Shown here: piece after piece, positions 35,945 to 46,862 of the stretch | How positions within the stretch are numbered: position 1 is the stretch's first letter | Layout of the letters: each line of letters starts with the position of its first letter | NCBI RefSeq assembly: GCF_000729995.1 | Contig: NZ_JNFG01000030.1 | Span: forward strand, 1-64,000 | Length of the DNA stretch: 64,000 nucleotides | Reading direction: 5' to 3' | Source: Caballeronia sordidicola | GTDB taxonomy: Bacteria; Pseudomonadota; Gammaproteobacteria; Burkholderiales; Burkholderiaceae | Position numbers and translations under genes: made by a program | The notes under the pieces: generated by a model | Databases searched by the model: none | The model's input: only the letters and a program-made list of their open reading frames with translations | What the model was told of the DNA's origin: nothing

Positions 35945-38900
35945 ATGCTGACCAAGAGCGAAGAACGCGTTGCGCACCTTCTCACCGATGTAGTCGACTT
36001 TGCACGGGGACGGCTTCCAGAGCCCGCGTTCAATGTCGTTGAACCACTTCTAAGTCACTACTACGAGCTTGCAGACCCCGAAGACGTCCAGAGCCGCGAT
36101 ATAGCCGATCTCTACGGCGCGGCCATGGCGCACTGGCAGACGGCGCAAAAATTCACCACGGGCCGCGAGGTCCTGCGGGTATACAACCCCAACCTTGAAC
36201 AACACGGCTGGCATTCCGATCACACGGTGGTCGAGATCGTCAATGACGACATGCCGTTCCTCGTCGACTCGGTCACCATGGCGGTCAACCGCCTGGGTCT
36301 CGCGATGCATTCCGCGATACATCCGGTGTTCCGGGTTTCCCGCGACGCAAGCGGGGCGATTACGCGCATCGCGCTGGGTCACGTCGATGGCGGCGATCCG
36401 CAATCGCGCCTCGAATCGTATATTCATTTTGAAGTGGACCGCTGCGGCGAAGCAGCAAAGCTCGACGAGCTCCGCAGCGACATTGCTCGCGTGCTCGGCG
36501 ACGTACGCGCTTCGGTGGAAGACTGGCCGAAGATCGTTGAGGTTGCGCGGGCGACCATAGCTGAAATGAAAGCGCGCGAGACCAGCGCGGATGGAGTAGA
36601 AGCACGCGCGTTCCTGGAGTGGATGGTGGCGGATCATTTCACCTTCCTCGGGCACCGCGACTACGAACTGATTACGCAAGATAGCGGCTTTGCGCTTCGC
36701 GGCGTGCCGGGCTCCGGCGCAGGACTGTTGCGTGAAAGCCTGCGTCCGGCCTCAGCCGATAACATCACGCCATTGCCCCCGGCCGCGGCGGCCATCATCA
36801 ATGGATCAGCGCCGATTTTCCTCACCAAGGCCAATTCACGGGCGACCGTGCACAGGCCGGGTTATCTGGACTACGTTGGCGTAAAGCGCGTCGGCGCGGA
36901 TGGCAAGGTGATCGGGGAGCGGCGGTTTATTGGCCTGTACACGTCCACCGCGTATCTGGTTCCCACATCCGAGATCCCGATCGTGCGGCGCAAATGCGCG
37001 AACATCATCAGGCGTGCCGGCTTTCTCGCGAAGGGGCATCTGCATAAGTCGCTCGTGACCGTGCTTGAACAATATCCGCGCGAAGAACTCTTCGAAGCCG
37101 ATGAGGACGACCTGTTCGAGATCGCGCTCGGGGTGCTGCGTTTGCAGGAGCATCAGCGCACACGGCTGTTTGTGCGGCGCGACCGGTTCGACCGCTTTGT
37201 CTCATGCCTCGTGTTCGTGCCGCGCGACAAGTTCAATACGGACCTGCGCAAGCGCATCGCGAAGGTCCTCATGGAGGCGTTCAACGGCAAGAGCATCGAG
37301 TTCACGCCGCTGTTGTCCGAGTCTCCGCTCGCGCGCATCGCTATCACGGTGCGCTCGGACAAAGGCACGATACCCGAAGCCGATACGCGCGAACTCGAGC
37401 AACGGATCGTGCAGGTCGCGCGCCGCTGGCAGGACGATCTGGCGGATGCGCTGGTCGACAGCTTCGGCGAAGAGCAGGGCAACCGGCTTTTGAATCGCTA
37501 CGCGGATTCGTTCCCGGCGGGTTATCGCGAAGATTATCCGGCGCGGACCGCGGTGCGCGATATCGAATTGATCGAGCAGACGCAGGTGAGGGCGGGCGGT
37601 CTCGCGATGAGCCTTTACAGGCCGATTGAAGCCGGACGGCGCGCGTTTCGCTTCAAGGTGTACAGAGTGGGTGACCCGATCGCGCTGTCGCATAGCCTGC
37701 CGATGCTGGAGCATCTTGGCGTGCGTGTGGATGAAGAACGGCCTTATCGCATTGAACCGCTCGGTGCGCCGCAGGCGTGGATACACGACTTCGGCCTGGA
37801 GCTTGCCGACGACGTGGAATTTGACATCGATCGCGTCAAGGAATTGTTCGAGAACGCGTTTGCAAGCGTCTGGACCGGCGAAGTCGAGAACGATGGCTTC
37901 AACCGGCTGGTCCTGCGCGCGCAACTCGGCGCCCGCGACGTCACGATCCTGCGCGCCTATGCCAAGTACCTGCGGCAGGTCGGATCCACCTTCAGCGATG
38001 CCTATATTGAACGCGCGCTGACCGGCAATCCGGCGATCGCGCGCAAATTGCTTGAACTGTTCCTGGTGCGCTTCAACCCCGCGCTTCCCGGGGCGGCCGG
38101 CGAAAATCCTCAAAGTCATGAGCTTCGCGACACCCGCACCCAGCATGTGCTGGCCGAAATAGAAACCGCACTCGACAACGTACCCAACCTCGACGAAGAC
38201 CGGATCCTGCGGCAATTTCTGGGCGTGATCAACGCGACTGTACGAACCAATCACTTTCGTAAGGATGACGAAGGTAAGTCCAAATGTTATCTCTCGTTCA
38301 AACTCGATCCGTCGATGGTGCCGGGCTTGCCCGAACCCAAGCCGATGTTCGAGATCTGGGTCTATGCGCCGCGTGTGGAAGGCGTGCATCTGCGAGGCGG
38401 AAAGGTGGCGCGCGGTGGCTTGCGCTGGTCGGACCGCCGCGAAGATTTTCGCACTGAAGTGCTCGGCCTGATGAAGGCGCAGATGGTGAAAAACACCGTC
38501 ATTGTGCCGGTTGGATCGAAGGGCGGCTTCGTGGTGAAGCACCCGCCGCCAATCACGGACCGCGAGGCGTTCGCGCGTGAGGGCGTGGCGTGCTACCAGA
38601 TGTTCCTGCGCGGTCTGCTCGACGTGACCGACAACCGCGTGGCCGGCGTCATCGTGCCGCCGCCGGATACCGTGCGTCATGACCCCGATGATCCTTATCT
38701 CGTGGTCGCCGCCGACAAAGGCACGGCCACGTTCTCGGACTATGCCAACGCCATTGCGCACGAATACGGCTTCTGGCTAGACGACGCGTTCGCTTCAGGC
38801 GGTTCGGTGGGCTACGACCACAAGAGGATGGCGATCACCGCTCGCGGCGCGTGGGAATCGGTCAAGCGCCATTCGCGCGAGATGGGCGTGGATACGCAGA

Positions 38901-40819
38901 CGATGGACTTCACCGTGGTCGGTATCGGCGACATGTCGGGTGATGTGTTCGGCAACGGCATGCTTTTGTCGCGTCATATCCGGCTGATCGCGGCGTTCGA
39001 TCATCGCCATATCTTCCTTGATCCACATCCTGACACTGCCGCCAGTTTCAACGAACGTGAGCGGCTGTTCGCGCTGCCGCGATCAAGCTGGGCGGACTAC
39101 GACGCCACGCTGATTTCAGCCGGAGGCGGAATCTTCCCGCGCACGGCGAAAACGATCGCGTTGTCGGCGCAGGTCCAGGCCGCGCTCGGCGTGGCAGCCG
39201 CGACGCTTGCACCGAACGAGCTGATCCGCGCGATCTTGCTGGCGGATGTGCATCTGCTCTACAACGGCGGCGTGGGTACGTACGTCAAGTCGACGCGCGA
39301 GACGCCAGCGCAGGTCGGCGACAAAACCAACGACGCCGTGCGCGTCAACGGTTCCGAACTGCGCTGCAAGGTATTAGCCGAAGGCGGCAATCTTGGCGTG
39401 ACGCAGCTCGGCCGGATCGAATACGCACAGCATGGCGGGCGCATCAACACTGACGCCATCGACAACTCCGCAGGCGTCGACTGTTCTGACCATGAGGTGA
39501 ACATCAAGATCCTGCTGGGCCTGGTGGTGGCTGACGGCGAGATGACCGAAAAGCAGCGCAACGCGCTGCTTGCCGAGATGACCGATGAAGTCGGCCTGCT
39601 CGTGCTGAAGGATAACTACGCGCAGACGCAGGCGTTATCGATTGCGAACCGCTACGTGGCCGAGATGCTCGACGGTGAGGCGCGGCTCATGCGCTGGCTC
39701 GAACGCGCAGGGCGGTTGAAACGCAAGATCGAATTCCTGCCATCGGATGAAGACATAGCCGAGCGTCAGGCGGCCAAACAGGGGCTCACGTCACCCGAGC
39801 GCGCGGTGCTGCTGGCTTACAGCAAGATGTGGCTCTACGACGAACTGCTCGCCTCCAATGTTCCCGAGGACGTGCTTGTTGCAGGCATGCTGCCGGACTA
39901 TTTCCCGCTGCCCCTGCAGGCGCGCTACAGCGAACCGATGCAGCGCCATCCGCTCAGGCGCGAAGTCCTGGCCACGCACCTGACGAACGCGTTGATCAAC
40001 CGGGTCGGCAGCACCTTCGTGCATCGCTTGATGGAGGAAACCGACGCGTGTCCGAGCGAGATCGTGCGTGCCTGCATCATGGCGCGCGATGTGTTCGATC
40101 TGAACGAGGTCTGGCGCAATATCGACGCGCTCGACAATCGCGTGGCGGACGAAGTGCAAGCCCGGATGTTCGTCGATGTCGTGCGTTTGCTGGAGGGCGC
40201 GACGCTCTGGTTCCTGCGCCATTTGAAGGTATCGACGGAGGACGCCAGTCTTGCGGCCGAACGTGTCGCGCGTTGTCGGGAAGCGGCGCAAAGGCTCGCG
40301 CCGCAGTTGCCGCGCCTGCTGCCTGCCGACGAACTCGATGGATGGACCGAACGGCGTCGCGTGCTGGAGGAGGCGGGGGTTGAAGGTCCGCTGGCGGCGC
40401 TGGTGGCGAGCGGCGAGTTATCGACTGCGGTGCTGGATAGCGCTGAAGTTGCAGCAAGTTGCGATCGTAGCCTTGAGACGGTCGCGAGCGTTTACTTCGC
40501 CATAGGCACGTTGTTGAACTACAGCTGGATCGCCGAGCGCGCGATGGCGTTGCCTGCTTCCACTCACTGGGACCTGCTGGCGCGGGCGGCTGCTTTGGAA
40601 GAACTGGCGCGGCTCAAGCGTGCGTTGACGATCAGTGCGCTGGAGCAAACACGCGATGCTGATACGCCTGAAGTGATCGTTGAAAACTGGCGCTGCAGAA
40701 GGGAAGCCGCGGTCGAGCGTTATGGGCGTTTGCTGGCGGAATTGCGTGCGACAACGGGTGCGAGTCTTTCGATGCTGCTCGTTGTGGTCCGCGAGATAGC
40801 GACGCTGGAACGTGCGTAG
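35945..40819 (+). CDS. gdhB: NAD-specific glutamate dehydrogenase, large (about 180 kDa) type
   Basis: 1624 residues, matching the large bacterial NAD-GDH class (about 1600-1620). Oxidises glutamate to 2-oxoglutarate and ammonia in catabolic direction. The long N-terminal half carries regulatory ACT-like segments. The catalytic block GGLRWSDRREDFRTEVLGLM followed by KAQMVKNTVIVPVGSKGGFV lies around residues 825-865, and the NAD-binding region includes VVGIGDMSGDVFGNGM. GGGAG lies before ATG 35945. Monocistronic; ends at a strong hairpin facing tdh. Product ammonia and carbon skeleton link the amino-acid uptake systems in the window to central metabolism. Confidence 0.95.
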   Translation: MLTKSEERVAHLLTDVVDFARGRLPEPAFNVVEPLLSHYYELADPEDVQSRDIADLYGAAMAHWQTAQKFTTGREVLRVYNPNLEQHGWHSDHTVVEIVNDDMPFLVDSVTMAVNRLGLAMHSAIHPVFRVSRDASGAITRIALGHVDGGDPQSRLESYIHFEVDRCGEAAKLDELRSDIARVLGDVRASVEDWPKIVEVARATIAEMKARETSADGVEARAFLEWMVADHFTFLGHRDYELITQDSGFALRGVPGSGAGLLRESLRPASADNITPLPPAAAAIINGSAPIFLTKANSRATVHRPGYLDYVGVKRVGADGKVIGERRFIGLYTSTAYLVPTSEIPIVRRKCANIIRRAGFLAKGHLHKSLVTVLEQYPREELFEADEDDLFEIALGVLRLQEHQRTRLFVRRDRFDRFVSCLVFVPRDKFNTDLRKRIAKVLMEAFNGKSIEFTPLLSESPLARIAITVRSDKGTIPEADTRELEQRIVQVARRWQDDLADALVDSFGEEQGNRLLNRYADSFPAGYREDYPARTAVRDIELIEQTQVRAGGLAMSLYRPIEAGRRAFRFKVYRVGDPIALSHSLPMLEHLGVRVDEERPYRIEPLGAPQAWIHDFGLELADDVEFDIDRVKELFENAFASVWTGEVENDGFNRLVLRAQLGARDVTILRAYAKYLRQVGSTFSDAYIERALTGNPAIARKLLELFLVRFNPALPGAAGENPQSHELRDTRTQHVLAEIETALDNVPNLDEDRILRQFLGVINATVRTNHFRKDDEGKSKCYLSFKLDPSMVPGLPEPKPMFEIWVYAPRVEGVHLRGGKVARGGLRWSDRREDFRTEVLGLMKAQMVKNTVIVPVGSKGGFVVKHPPPITDREAFAREGVACYQMFLRGLLDVTDNRVAGVIVPPPDTVRHDPDDPYLVVAADKGTATFSDYANAIAHEYGFWLDDAFASGGSVGYDHKRMAITARGAWESVKRHSREMGVDTQTMDFTVVGIGDMSGDVFGNGMLLSRHIRLIAAFDHRHIFLDPHPDTAASFNERERLFALPRSSWADYDATLISAGGGIFPRTAKTIALSAQVQAALGVAAATLAPNELIRAILLADVHLLYNGGVGTYVKSTRETPAQVGDKTNDAVRVNGSELRCKVLAEGGNLGVTQLGRIEYAQHGGRINTDAIDNSAGVDCSDHEVNIKILLGLVVADGEMTEKQRNALLAEMTDEVGLLVLKDNYAQTQALSIANRYVAEMLDGEARLMRWLERAGRLKRKIEFLPSDEDIAERQAAKQGLTSPERAVLLAYSKMWLYDELLASNVPEDVLVAGMLPDYFPLPLQARYSEPMQRHPLRREVLATHLTNALINRVGSTFVHRLMEETDACPSEIVRACIMARDVFDLNEVWRNIDALDNRVADEVQARMFVDVVRLLEGATLWFLRHLKVSTEDASLAAERVARCREAAQRLAPQLPRLLPADELDGWTERRRVLEEAGVEGPLAALVASGELSTAVLDSAEVAASCDRSLETVASVYFAIGTLLNYSWIAERAMALPASTHWDLLARAAALEELARLKRALTISALEQTRDADTPEVIVENWRCRREAAVERYGRLLAELRATTGASLSMLLVVVREIATLERA

Positions 40820-40825
40820 TTGTAT

Positions 40826-40857
40826 GGGCTGGAGTCATTTAGACATGACTCCAGCCC
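40826..40857. terminator. Hairpin between convergent gdhB and tdh
   Basis: Perfect 13-bp stem GGGCTGGAGTCAT / ATGACTCCAGCCC with a 6-base loop, 6 bases after the gdhB stop and 12 before the tdh stop. No U-tract, but placement suggests a shared transcription end. Confidence 0.75.
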
Positions 40858-40868
40858 GGCGATCAAAA

Positions 40869-41897
<1,029 letters not shown>

Positions 41898-41922
41898 GAT
41901 GGTTCCGATTTGTCCCGATGCT

Positions 41923-43122
41923 TCAGATGATGCCCAGTGAACGGCCGACGCGCGCAAACGCATCGACCGCGCGATCGATCTGCGCCGGCGTATGCGCGGC
42001 GCTCATCTGCGTGCGGATACGGGCGCGGCCTTTCGGCACCACGGGGAAGGAAAAGCCGATCACGTAGACGCCTTCATGCAGCAACGCATCCGCCATGCGC
42101 GATGCCACTTGTGCGTCGCCGAGCATCACGGGAATGATCGGATGTTCGCCGGGCACGAGCGTGAAACCGAGCTTGCTCATGGCGTCGCGGAAATGGGCGC
42201 CGTTGGCACGCACGCTGGCGCGCAGTTGGGCGCCTTCGTCGCTTGCGAGCAGTTCGAGCACCTTGAGCGTGGCGGCGGCAATGCTGGGCGCGAGCGAATT
42301 CGAGAACAGATACGGGCGCGAGCGCTGCCGCAACAACTCGATGACCTCGCGACTCGCGGCCACGTAACCACCGGATGCGCCGCCCAGCGCCTTGCCCAAT
42401 GTGCCGGTGATGATGTCGATGCGAGAGAGCACGCCGCAATGCTCCGGGGTGCCGCGACCATGCTCGCCGATAAAGCCGACTGCGTGCGAGTCGTCGACCA
42501 TGACGAGCGCACCGTATCGATCGGCGAGGTCGCAGATGCCCGCGAGATTCGCGATGATGCCGTCCATCGAAAACACGCCGTCGGTGGCGATCAGCTTGAA
42601 GCGCGCGCCGGCGGCATCTGCTTCGCGCACCTTCGTTTCAAGGTCCGCGAGATCATTGTTCTTGTAGCGATAACGTTTCGCCTTCGACAGACGCACGCCG
42701 TCGATAATGCTCGCGTGATTGAGTTCGTCGCTGATGATGGCGTCGGATTCGTCGAGCAAGGTTTCGAACAGGCCGCCGTTTGCATCGAAGCAACTCGAGT
42801 ACAGGATGCAGTCGTCGGTTTGAAGGAAAGTGGCGAGCGCTTGCTCGAGTTCCTTGTGGACGGTCTGCGTGCCGCAGATAAACCGCACTGACGCCATGCC
42901 GAAGCCATCGCGGTCGAGGCCCGTTTTCGCGGCTTCGATCAGGCGCGCGTCGTTGGCAAGACCGAGGTAATTGTTCGCGCAGAAGTTGAGCATGTCGCCG
43001 CCGCCCGCGAGCTGGATGTCGGCCGATTGCGGACTCGAAATCACGCGCTCGGTCTTGTAAAAACCGTCGGCGCGAATCTGATCGAGGGTGCTGCGCACAT
43101 GCGCAAGATAAGAATCATGCAT
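41923..43122 (-). CDS. kbl: 2-amino-3-ketobutyrate CoA ligase
   Basis: 399 residues, the standard Kbl length. PLP-dependent alpha-oxoamine synthase that cleaves 2-amino-3-oxobutyrate with CoA into glycine and acetyl-CoA. The PLP lysine is Lys244 in TGTLGKALGG, matching E. coli. The HAVGFIGEHGRGTPEHCG segment and the N-terminal NFCANNYLGLAND are typical. First gene of the kbl-tdh operon on the minus strand. Confidence 0.95.
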   Translation of the reverse strand: MHDSYLAHVRSTLDQIRADGFYKTERVISSPQSADIQLAGGGDMLNFCANNYLGLANDARLIEAAKTGLDRDGFGMASVRFICGTQTVHKELEQALATFLQTDDCILYSSCFDANGGLFETLLDESDAIISDELNHASIIDGVRLSKAKRYRYKNNDLADLETKVREADAAGARFKLIATDGVFSMDGIIANLAGICDLADRYGALVMVDDSHAVGFIGEHGRGTPEHCGVLSRIDIITGTLGKALGGASGGYVAASREVIELLRQRSRPYLFSNSLAPSIAAATLKVLELLASDEGAQLRASVRANGAHFRDAMSKLGFTLVPGEHPIIPVMLGDAQVASRMADALLHEGVYVIGFSFPVVPKGRARIRTQMSAAHTPAQIDRAVDAFARVGRSLGII

Positions 43123-43282
43123 GGATCATGCTCCTAAGTAATACGAAGACAGCAGACGGCGACCGCAACGTGTGAGCGCACGGCGATGCCGTTTCGATGC
43201 CGCAGTTGCCAGTATGAAGGAAAATGCCATTCGCGCGAACGTTCGCCTGGATATTCGATGCCCACACAACCGCCCACGGCAA

Positions 43283-44554
43283 TCACTCCAGCGCGACCCC
43301 GCGCAACTCCGGAATCAGAAAGAGTGTTGCCAGCAGATCGAGGATATAAATCGACGCCAGCAAGGCGATTGCCGTGCCGAACGAATAATGCGTGGCAAGC
43401 GCCCCGATCACGAGCGGACCGAAACCGCCCACCGCGCGCCCGATGCTCCACAACACGTTTTGTGCGGTGCTTCTAGCATGCGTTGGATAGAGCTCGGCCA
43501 TCAGCGCGCCGTAGCCGCCCATCATCCCGTTCACGAACAAGCCCATGAAGATGCCGCCGATCAGCAACGCATCCGGGGTGCTGAGCGTCGAGTAGACGAA
43601 CACCATGACCAATGCGCCGATCTGATACCCGATGAAGGCCGGCTTGCGTCCTATCCGGTCCGCAAGCTGGCCGAAGATCCAGATGCCGGCGAGCATGCCG
43701 AGGATCGATGCGCCGGTCCAGATGGCGGACTTGGTGAGCGTGTAGCCGAACATCTTTGAAAGGTAAGCGGGCATCCATACAATCAACCCGTAGTAGCCGA
43801 AGTTCTGAACCGAACAAAGGATGATTACGCCAATGCTGTGTTTGGTCGTGGTCTTGTCGCGGAACAAGGTCTTGATCGGGAACTCGCGTTTCTTCGTGGC
43901 ATTCGTAGCGTTCGTGCGCACGAACAGTTCGGATTCGCCGATAGCCTTGCGAATGACAAAAGACCCCACGGCCGGGAACAGGCCGACCACGAACATGCCG
44001 CGCCAGCCGATATGCGGCAGCAGCAGCGGCGTGATTACGGCCGCCGCGAGGACGCCCAGTTGCCAGCCCATGCCGACATACGACGACACGCGAGCGCGCT
44101 GGTCTGCCGGCCATGCTTCGATGGCAAGCGCCATGCCGATACCGAACTCCCCGCCTAACCCGATGCCTGCCACAAACCGGTAGACGAGCAGGTCGGCATA
44201 ACCCGTTGCAAGCGCGCAGAGGCCCGTGAAGAGCGCAAACAGCAGGATGGTGTAGGTCAGCACGCGAACGCGGCCGAGGTAGTCGCTCAATATGCCGAAG
44301 CCCACGCCGCCCACGACCCCGCCAGTGAGCGTCCACGTGACCAGCGATCCGGCTTGAGAACTCGTCAGGCCCAGGTCGGCGGAAATCAGATTCAGCATGA
44401 AGCCGAGGATGAGCAGGTCGAACCCGTCCATCGCGTAGCCTGAAACGGCTGCGATCAACGCGCGAACGGGGCTGTGCGTGCCGACCGCGGAAGGCGCGTT
44501 GGCATGGGCCGGGACATCGAGCGATTCGACTCGGTCTTGCTTGTAGATTGGCAT
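43283..44554 (-). CDS. MFS transporter, organic-acid:proton symporter type
   Basis: 423 residues with 12 predicted helices. Helix 1 SGYAMDGFDLLILGFMLNLI, the loop SDYLGRVRVLTY, and GIGLGGEFGIGMALAIEAWP match the metabolite:H+ symporter branch that includes NanT- and aromatic-acid-type carriers. The substrate is unknown. Start chosen at ATG 44554 behind ACGGAGC; a longer frame to 44599 would run through a hairpin. A perfect 11-bp stem-loop at 44571-44597 sits just before the ribosome-binding site and may control expression. Confidence 0.85.
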   Translation of the reverse strand: MPIYKQDRVESLDVPAHANAPSAVGTHSPVRALIAAVSGYAMDGFDLLILGFMLNLISADLGLTSSQAGSLVTWTLTGGVVGGVGFGILSDYLGRVRVLTYTILLFALFTGLCALATGYADLLVYRFVAGIGLGGEFGIGMALAIEAWPADQRARVSSYVGMGWQLGVLAAAVITPLLLPHIGWRGMFVVGLFPAVGSFVIRKAIGESELFVRTNATNATKKREFPIKTLFRDKTTTKHSIGVIILCSVQNFGYYGLIVWMPAYLSKMFGYTLTKSAIWTGASILGMLAGIWIFGQLADRIGRKPAFIGYQIGALVMVFVYSTLSTPDALLIGGIFMGLFVNGMMGGYGALMAELYPTHARSTAQNVLWSIGRAVGGFGPLVIGALATHYSFGTAIALLASIYILDLLATLFLIPELRGVALE

Positions 44555-44570
44555 GAAGGATGGGCTCCGT

Positions 44571-44597
44571 GCGAATGGCAGTGGCCCTGCCATTCGC
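44571..44597 (-). promoter_or_regulatory. Perfect hairpin directly upstream of the MFS ribosome-binding site
   Basis: GCGAATGGCAG / CTGCCATTCGC, 11-bp stem with a 5-base loop, 16 bases before the MFS start codon on the minus strand. It could be a protein operator (a dyad) or an mRNA structure affecting translation. Confidence 0.6.
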
Positions 44598-44870
44598 ACT
44601 CTGGTTCGAGCCAGGTCTGATCGTGAGGCAGGGGCATGCCTGCGCCGGTCCGCTCGATGATCAGGGTATGAACTCGAAGCCGGGTGTGAACCCGTGATGA
44701 TACAGCGCGCCGTGCACGATCAAAAAAGGGGGGCGGCCCGTGTATTCGTTTTGACGTGACTGAAAGATTGTTGGAGTATGTCCCCGATCCCTTCAAGCCA
44801 GGTGTCATGCCGGCGCCTGGCGTTGCCTGGTGAATCGGTCCCGCGCGGCGAGACCGATGCAGTCGCCGTC

Positions 44871-45686
44871 TTACTTCACCACCACCTTCACGTCGAAGTA
44901 TTTCGACCCCAGCTTGTCGATGGTGCCATCGGCCTTCAGATCCGTGAGCGCCTGATCGAGGGCATCTTTCAGCGCATGGTTGTTCTTGGCCACACCGAAA
45001 CCCACCCCCGCGCCCAGCAGTTTCTGATCAGCCACGGCAGGGCCGGCGAAGGCGAAGCCCGCACCCTGCGGTGTCTTCAGAAAGCCCTTCGACGCCGCTT
45101 CCGCATCCTGGAAGGCTGCATCCAGACGGCCCGCTGCGAGGTCTGCATACACCTGGTCCTGGGCCTGGTACGACACCACATCGATACCGGCCGTCGCCCA
45201 CTTGGCCTTCGCATAGGTTTCCTGGATCGACCCTTGCAGCACGCCGACGTGCACGCCCTTCAGGCCGTCGACCGTTGGCAGGATCTTGCTGCCTTTCTTC
45301 GCGATAAGCTGATTCGGGATCGCGTAGATCGGATTGGTGAAGGCGACGGCCGCCTTGCGCTGGTCGGTGATGGTCATGTCCGAGTTGATCGCGTCGAACT
45401 TGCGTGCCTGCAACGCCGGGATCAGGCCGTCGAACGAGTTCTCGACCCAGACGCATTTGACCTTGAGCTTCGCGCACACCGCGTTGCCGACATCGATGTC
45501 GAAACCAATCAGCTCGCCGCTTGGCGACTTCGATTCGAACGGCGCATACGACGCCTCGACGCCAAAGCGGATTTCCTTGAGATCCGCTGCATGGGCGCCT
45601 GATGCGGCGAATGAGGCGGCGAATACCGTGGTGGCGGCAACCGCGAAAGCGGCGACTTTGTGATTCATCCAATAAACGTTCTTCAA
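44871..45686 (-). CDS. Basic-amino-acid ABC transporter, binding protein
   Basis: 271 residues. Signal peptide ends near AHA-A. The mature sequence IRFGVEASYAPFESKSPSGE and IGFDIDVGNAVCAKLKVKC resembles HisJ/ArgT/AotJ-type binders of arginine, ornithine, lysine or histidine. The annotated start is TTG 45686, because AGAGGTAAG lies just upstream; ATG 45668 is the alternative and still leaves a full signal peptide. It is the last gene of the minus-strand unit (permease, permease, ATPase, regulator, binder), 110 bases after the regulator. Confidence 0.88.
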   Translation of the reverse strand: MKNVYWMNHKVAAFAVAATTVFAASFAASGAHAADLKEIRFGVEASYAPFESKSPSGELIGFDIDVGNAVCAKLKVKCVWVENSFDGLIPALQARKFDAINSDMTITDQRKAAVAFTNPIYAIPNQLIAKKGSKILPTVDGLKGVHVGVLQGSIQETYAKAKWATAGIDVVSYQAQDQVYADLAAGRLDAAFQDAEAASKGFLKTPQGAGFAFAGPAVADQKLLGAGVGFGVAKNNHALKDALDQALTDLKADGTIDKLGSKYFDVKVVVK

Positions 45687-45796
45687 CTCTTACCTCTCAG
45701 AAGTGGGGCGATGATTTTAATCGTTCGCGCGGTCAGTACCGCCGAACGCGAGATGAGGGCCAGGCGCAAGCCAATAAAAGAGCTTCAAAAAGGGCT

Positions 45797-46858
45797 TCAA
45801 ACAGGCTCACGCGATGAACCGAGCAACGCGCCGCCACGCGGTTCATCGGGCGCTTGTCCACTATGCTTTTCAATCCAGTTGCGGCGTTCTTCACGGGGTG
45901 TCACGCCGAACCGGTCGCGGTAGGCATTGGAGAAATGCGCCGCGGATGCAAACCCGCACGCGAGGCTGATCTGCACGACCGACTTGCTGGTGCGCTGCAA
46001 TTGCGTGCGTGCTTTGGTCAGGCGCAGGTTGACGTAGTACTTCGACGGCATTGCGCCGAGGTACTGTCGAAACAGCCGCTCGAGCTGACGTCGGGAGATG
46101 CCGACAAGCCCGGCGATTTCATCCGTGGCGAGTGGGTCTTCAATGTTCGCTTCCATCAGTTGCAGCGCGTCGTTAAGCTTCGGATGGCGTTCGCCCGGCG
46201 CGGTCACGAACGGAATGCGCTGGCGTTCTTCACCCGAGCGCAATACACCAATGCCCAGCGAATCAGCGATCCGTTCCGCCAAATCCGCGCCTTGGTCGCG
46301 CGCGATCATTGCAAGCATGAAGTCGACGGTAGCCTGCCCGCCGGTGCAGGTCGAACGGTCGCGGTCGATTTCGAATATCTGCTGCGTGACGATCGAACGT
46401 TCGAACTCCTCGGCGAACTGCTGGTAGGTTTCCCAGTTCACCGCTACGCGGTATGCGCTCAACTGGCCCGCCATCGCAAGCCACCAGACGCCGTGGTGAA
46501 TGCCCGTCACGCGCGGCGTGCGGCTGCCCACGCGCGCGAGGCTTTGCAGGAACAGCCGGTAATCGGCGAATTGCTGATACCGCTCGCTGACTACGATCAG
46601 CCAGTCGCAACTGACGGCGTCGCCGAACGTGGTGTCGGCGTGAAGCTGCGCGCCGCCCGGGAATGTCACGGGGCGTCCGTCCCATGAGCAGATTTGCCAG
46701 TCGTAGAGCGCGTGACCGTCGATCTCGTTCGCGAGACGCAGGCTGTCGACGATCATCCCCACGCCGCTCATGGAGCAGGGTGGCAGGACCACGACTGCGA
46801 CCTTGAGTGGTTTGGCTCCCGGGCTTGGTCCTGAGCCGGGGTTGATGCTTAAGCTCAC
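45797..46858 (-). CDS. ArgR-like AraC-family regulator (GlxA group)
   Basis: About 353 residues. The N-terminal DJ-1/PfpI-like domain (VAVVVLPPCSMSGVGMIVDS) is followed by an AraC double HTH (about 240-335: ATDEIAGLVGISRRQLERLF and CGFASAAHFSNAYRDRFG). It resembles Pseudomonas aeruginosa ArgR, the arginine-responsive regulator encoded with the aot transport genes. GTG 46858 is preferred, placing it 4 bases after the ATPase stop; GTG 46903 is an alternative overlapping that gene. Likely controls the surrounding transport operon and possibly arginine catabolism. Confidence 0.85.
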   Translation of the reverse strand: MSLSINPGSGPSPGAKPLKVAVVVLPPCSMSGVGMIVDSLRLANEIDGHALYDWQICSWDGRPVTFPGGAQLHADTTFGDAVSCDWLIVVSERYQQFADYRLFLQSLARVGSRTPRVTGIHHGVWWLAMAGQLSAYRVAVNWETYQQFAEEFERSIVTQQIFEIDRDRSTCTGGQATVDFMLAMIARDQGADLAERIADSLGIGVLRSGEERQRIPFVTAPGERHPKLNDALQLMEANIEDPLATDEIAGLVGISRRQLERLFRQYLGAMPSKYYVNLRLTKARTQLQRTSKSVVQISLACGFASAAHFSNAYRDRFGVTPREERRNWIEKHSGQAPDEPRGGALLGSSREPV

Positions 46859-46862
46859 GACC

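Noticed and set aside
37202..38761. 519-codon open frame antisense to the glutamate dehydrogenase gene
   Set aside because: It is a high-GC shadow frame with Arg/His-rich composition and no domain, and lies wholly inside a well-supported gene.
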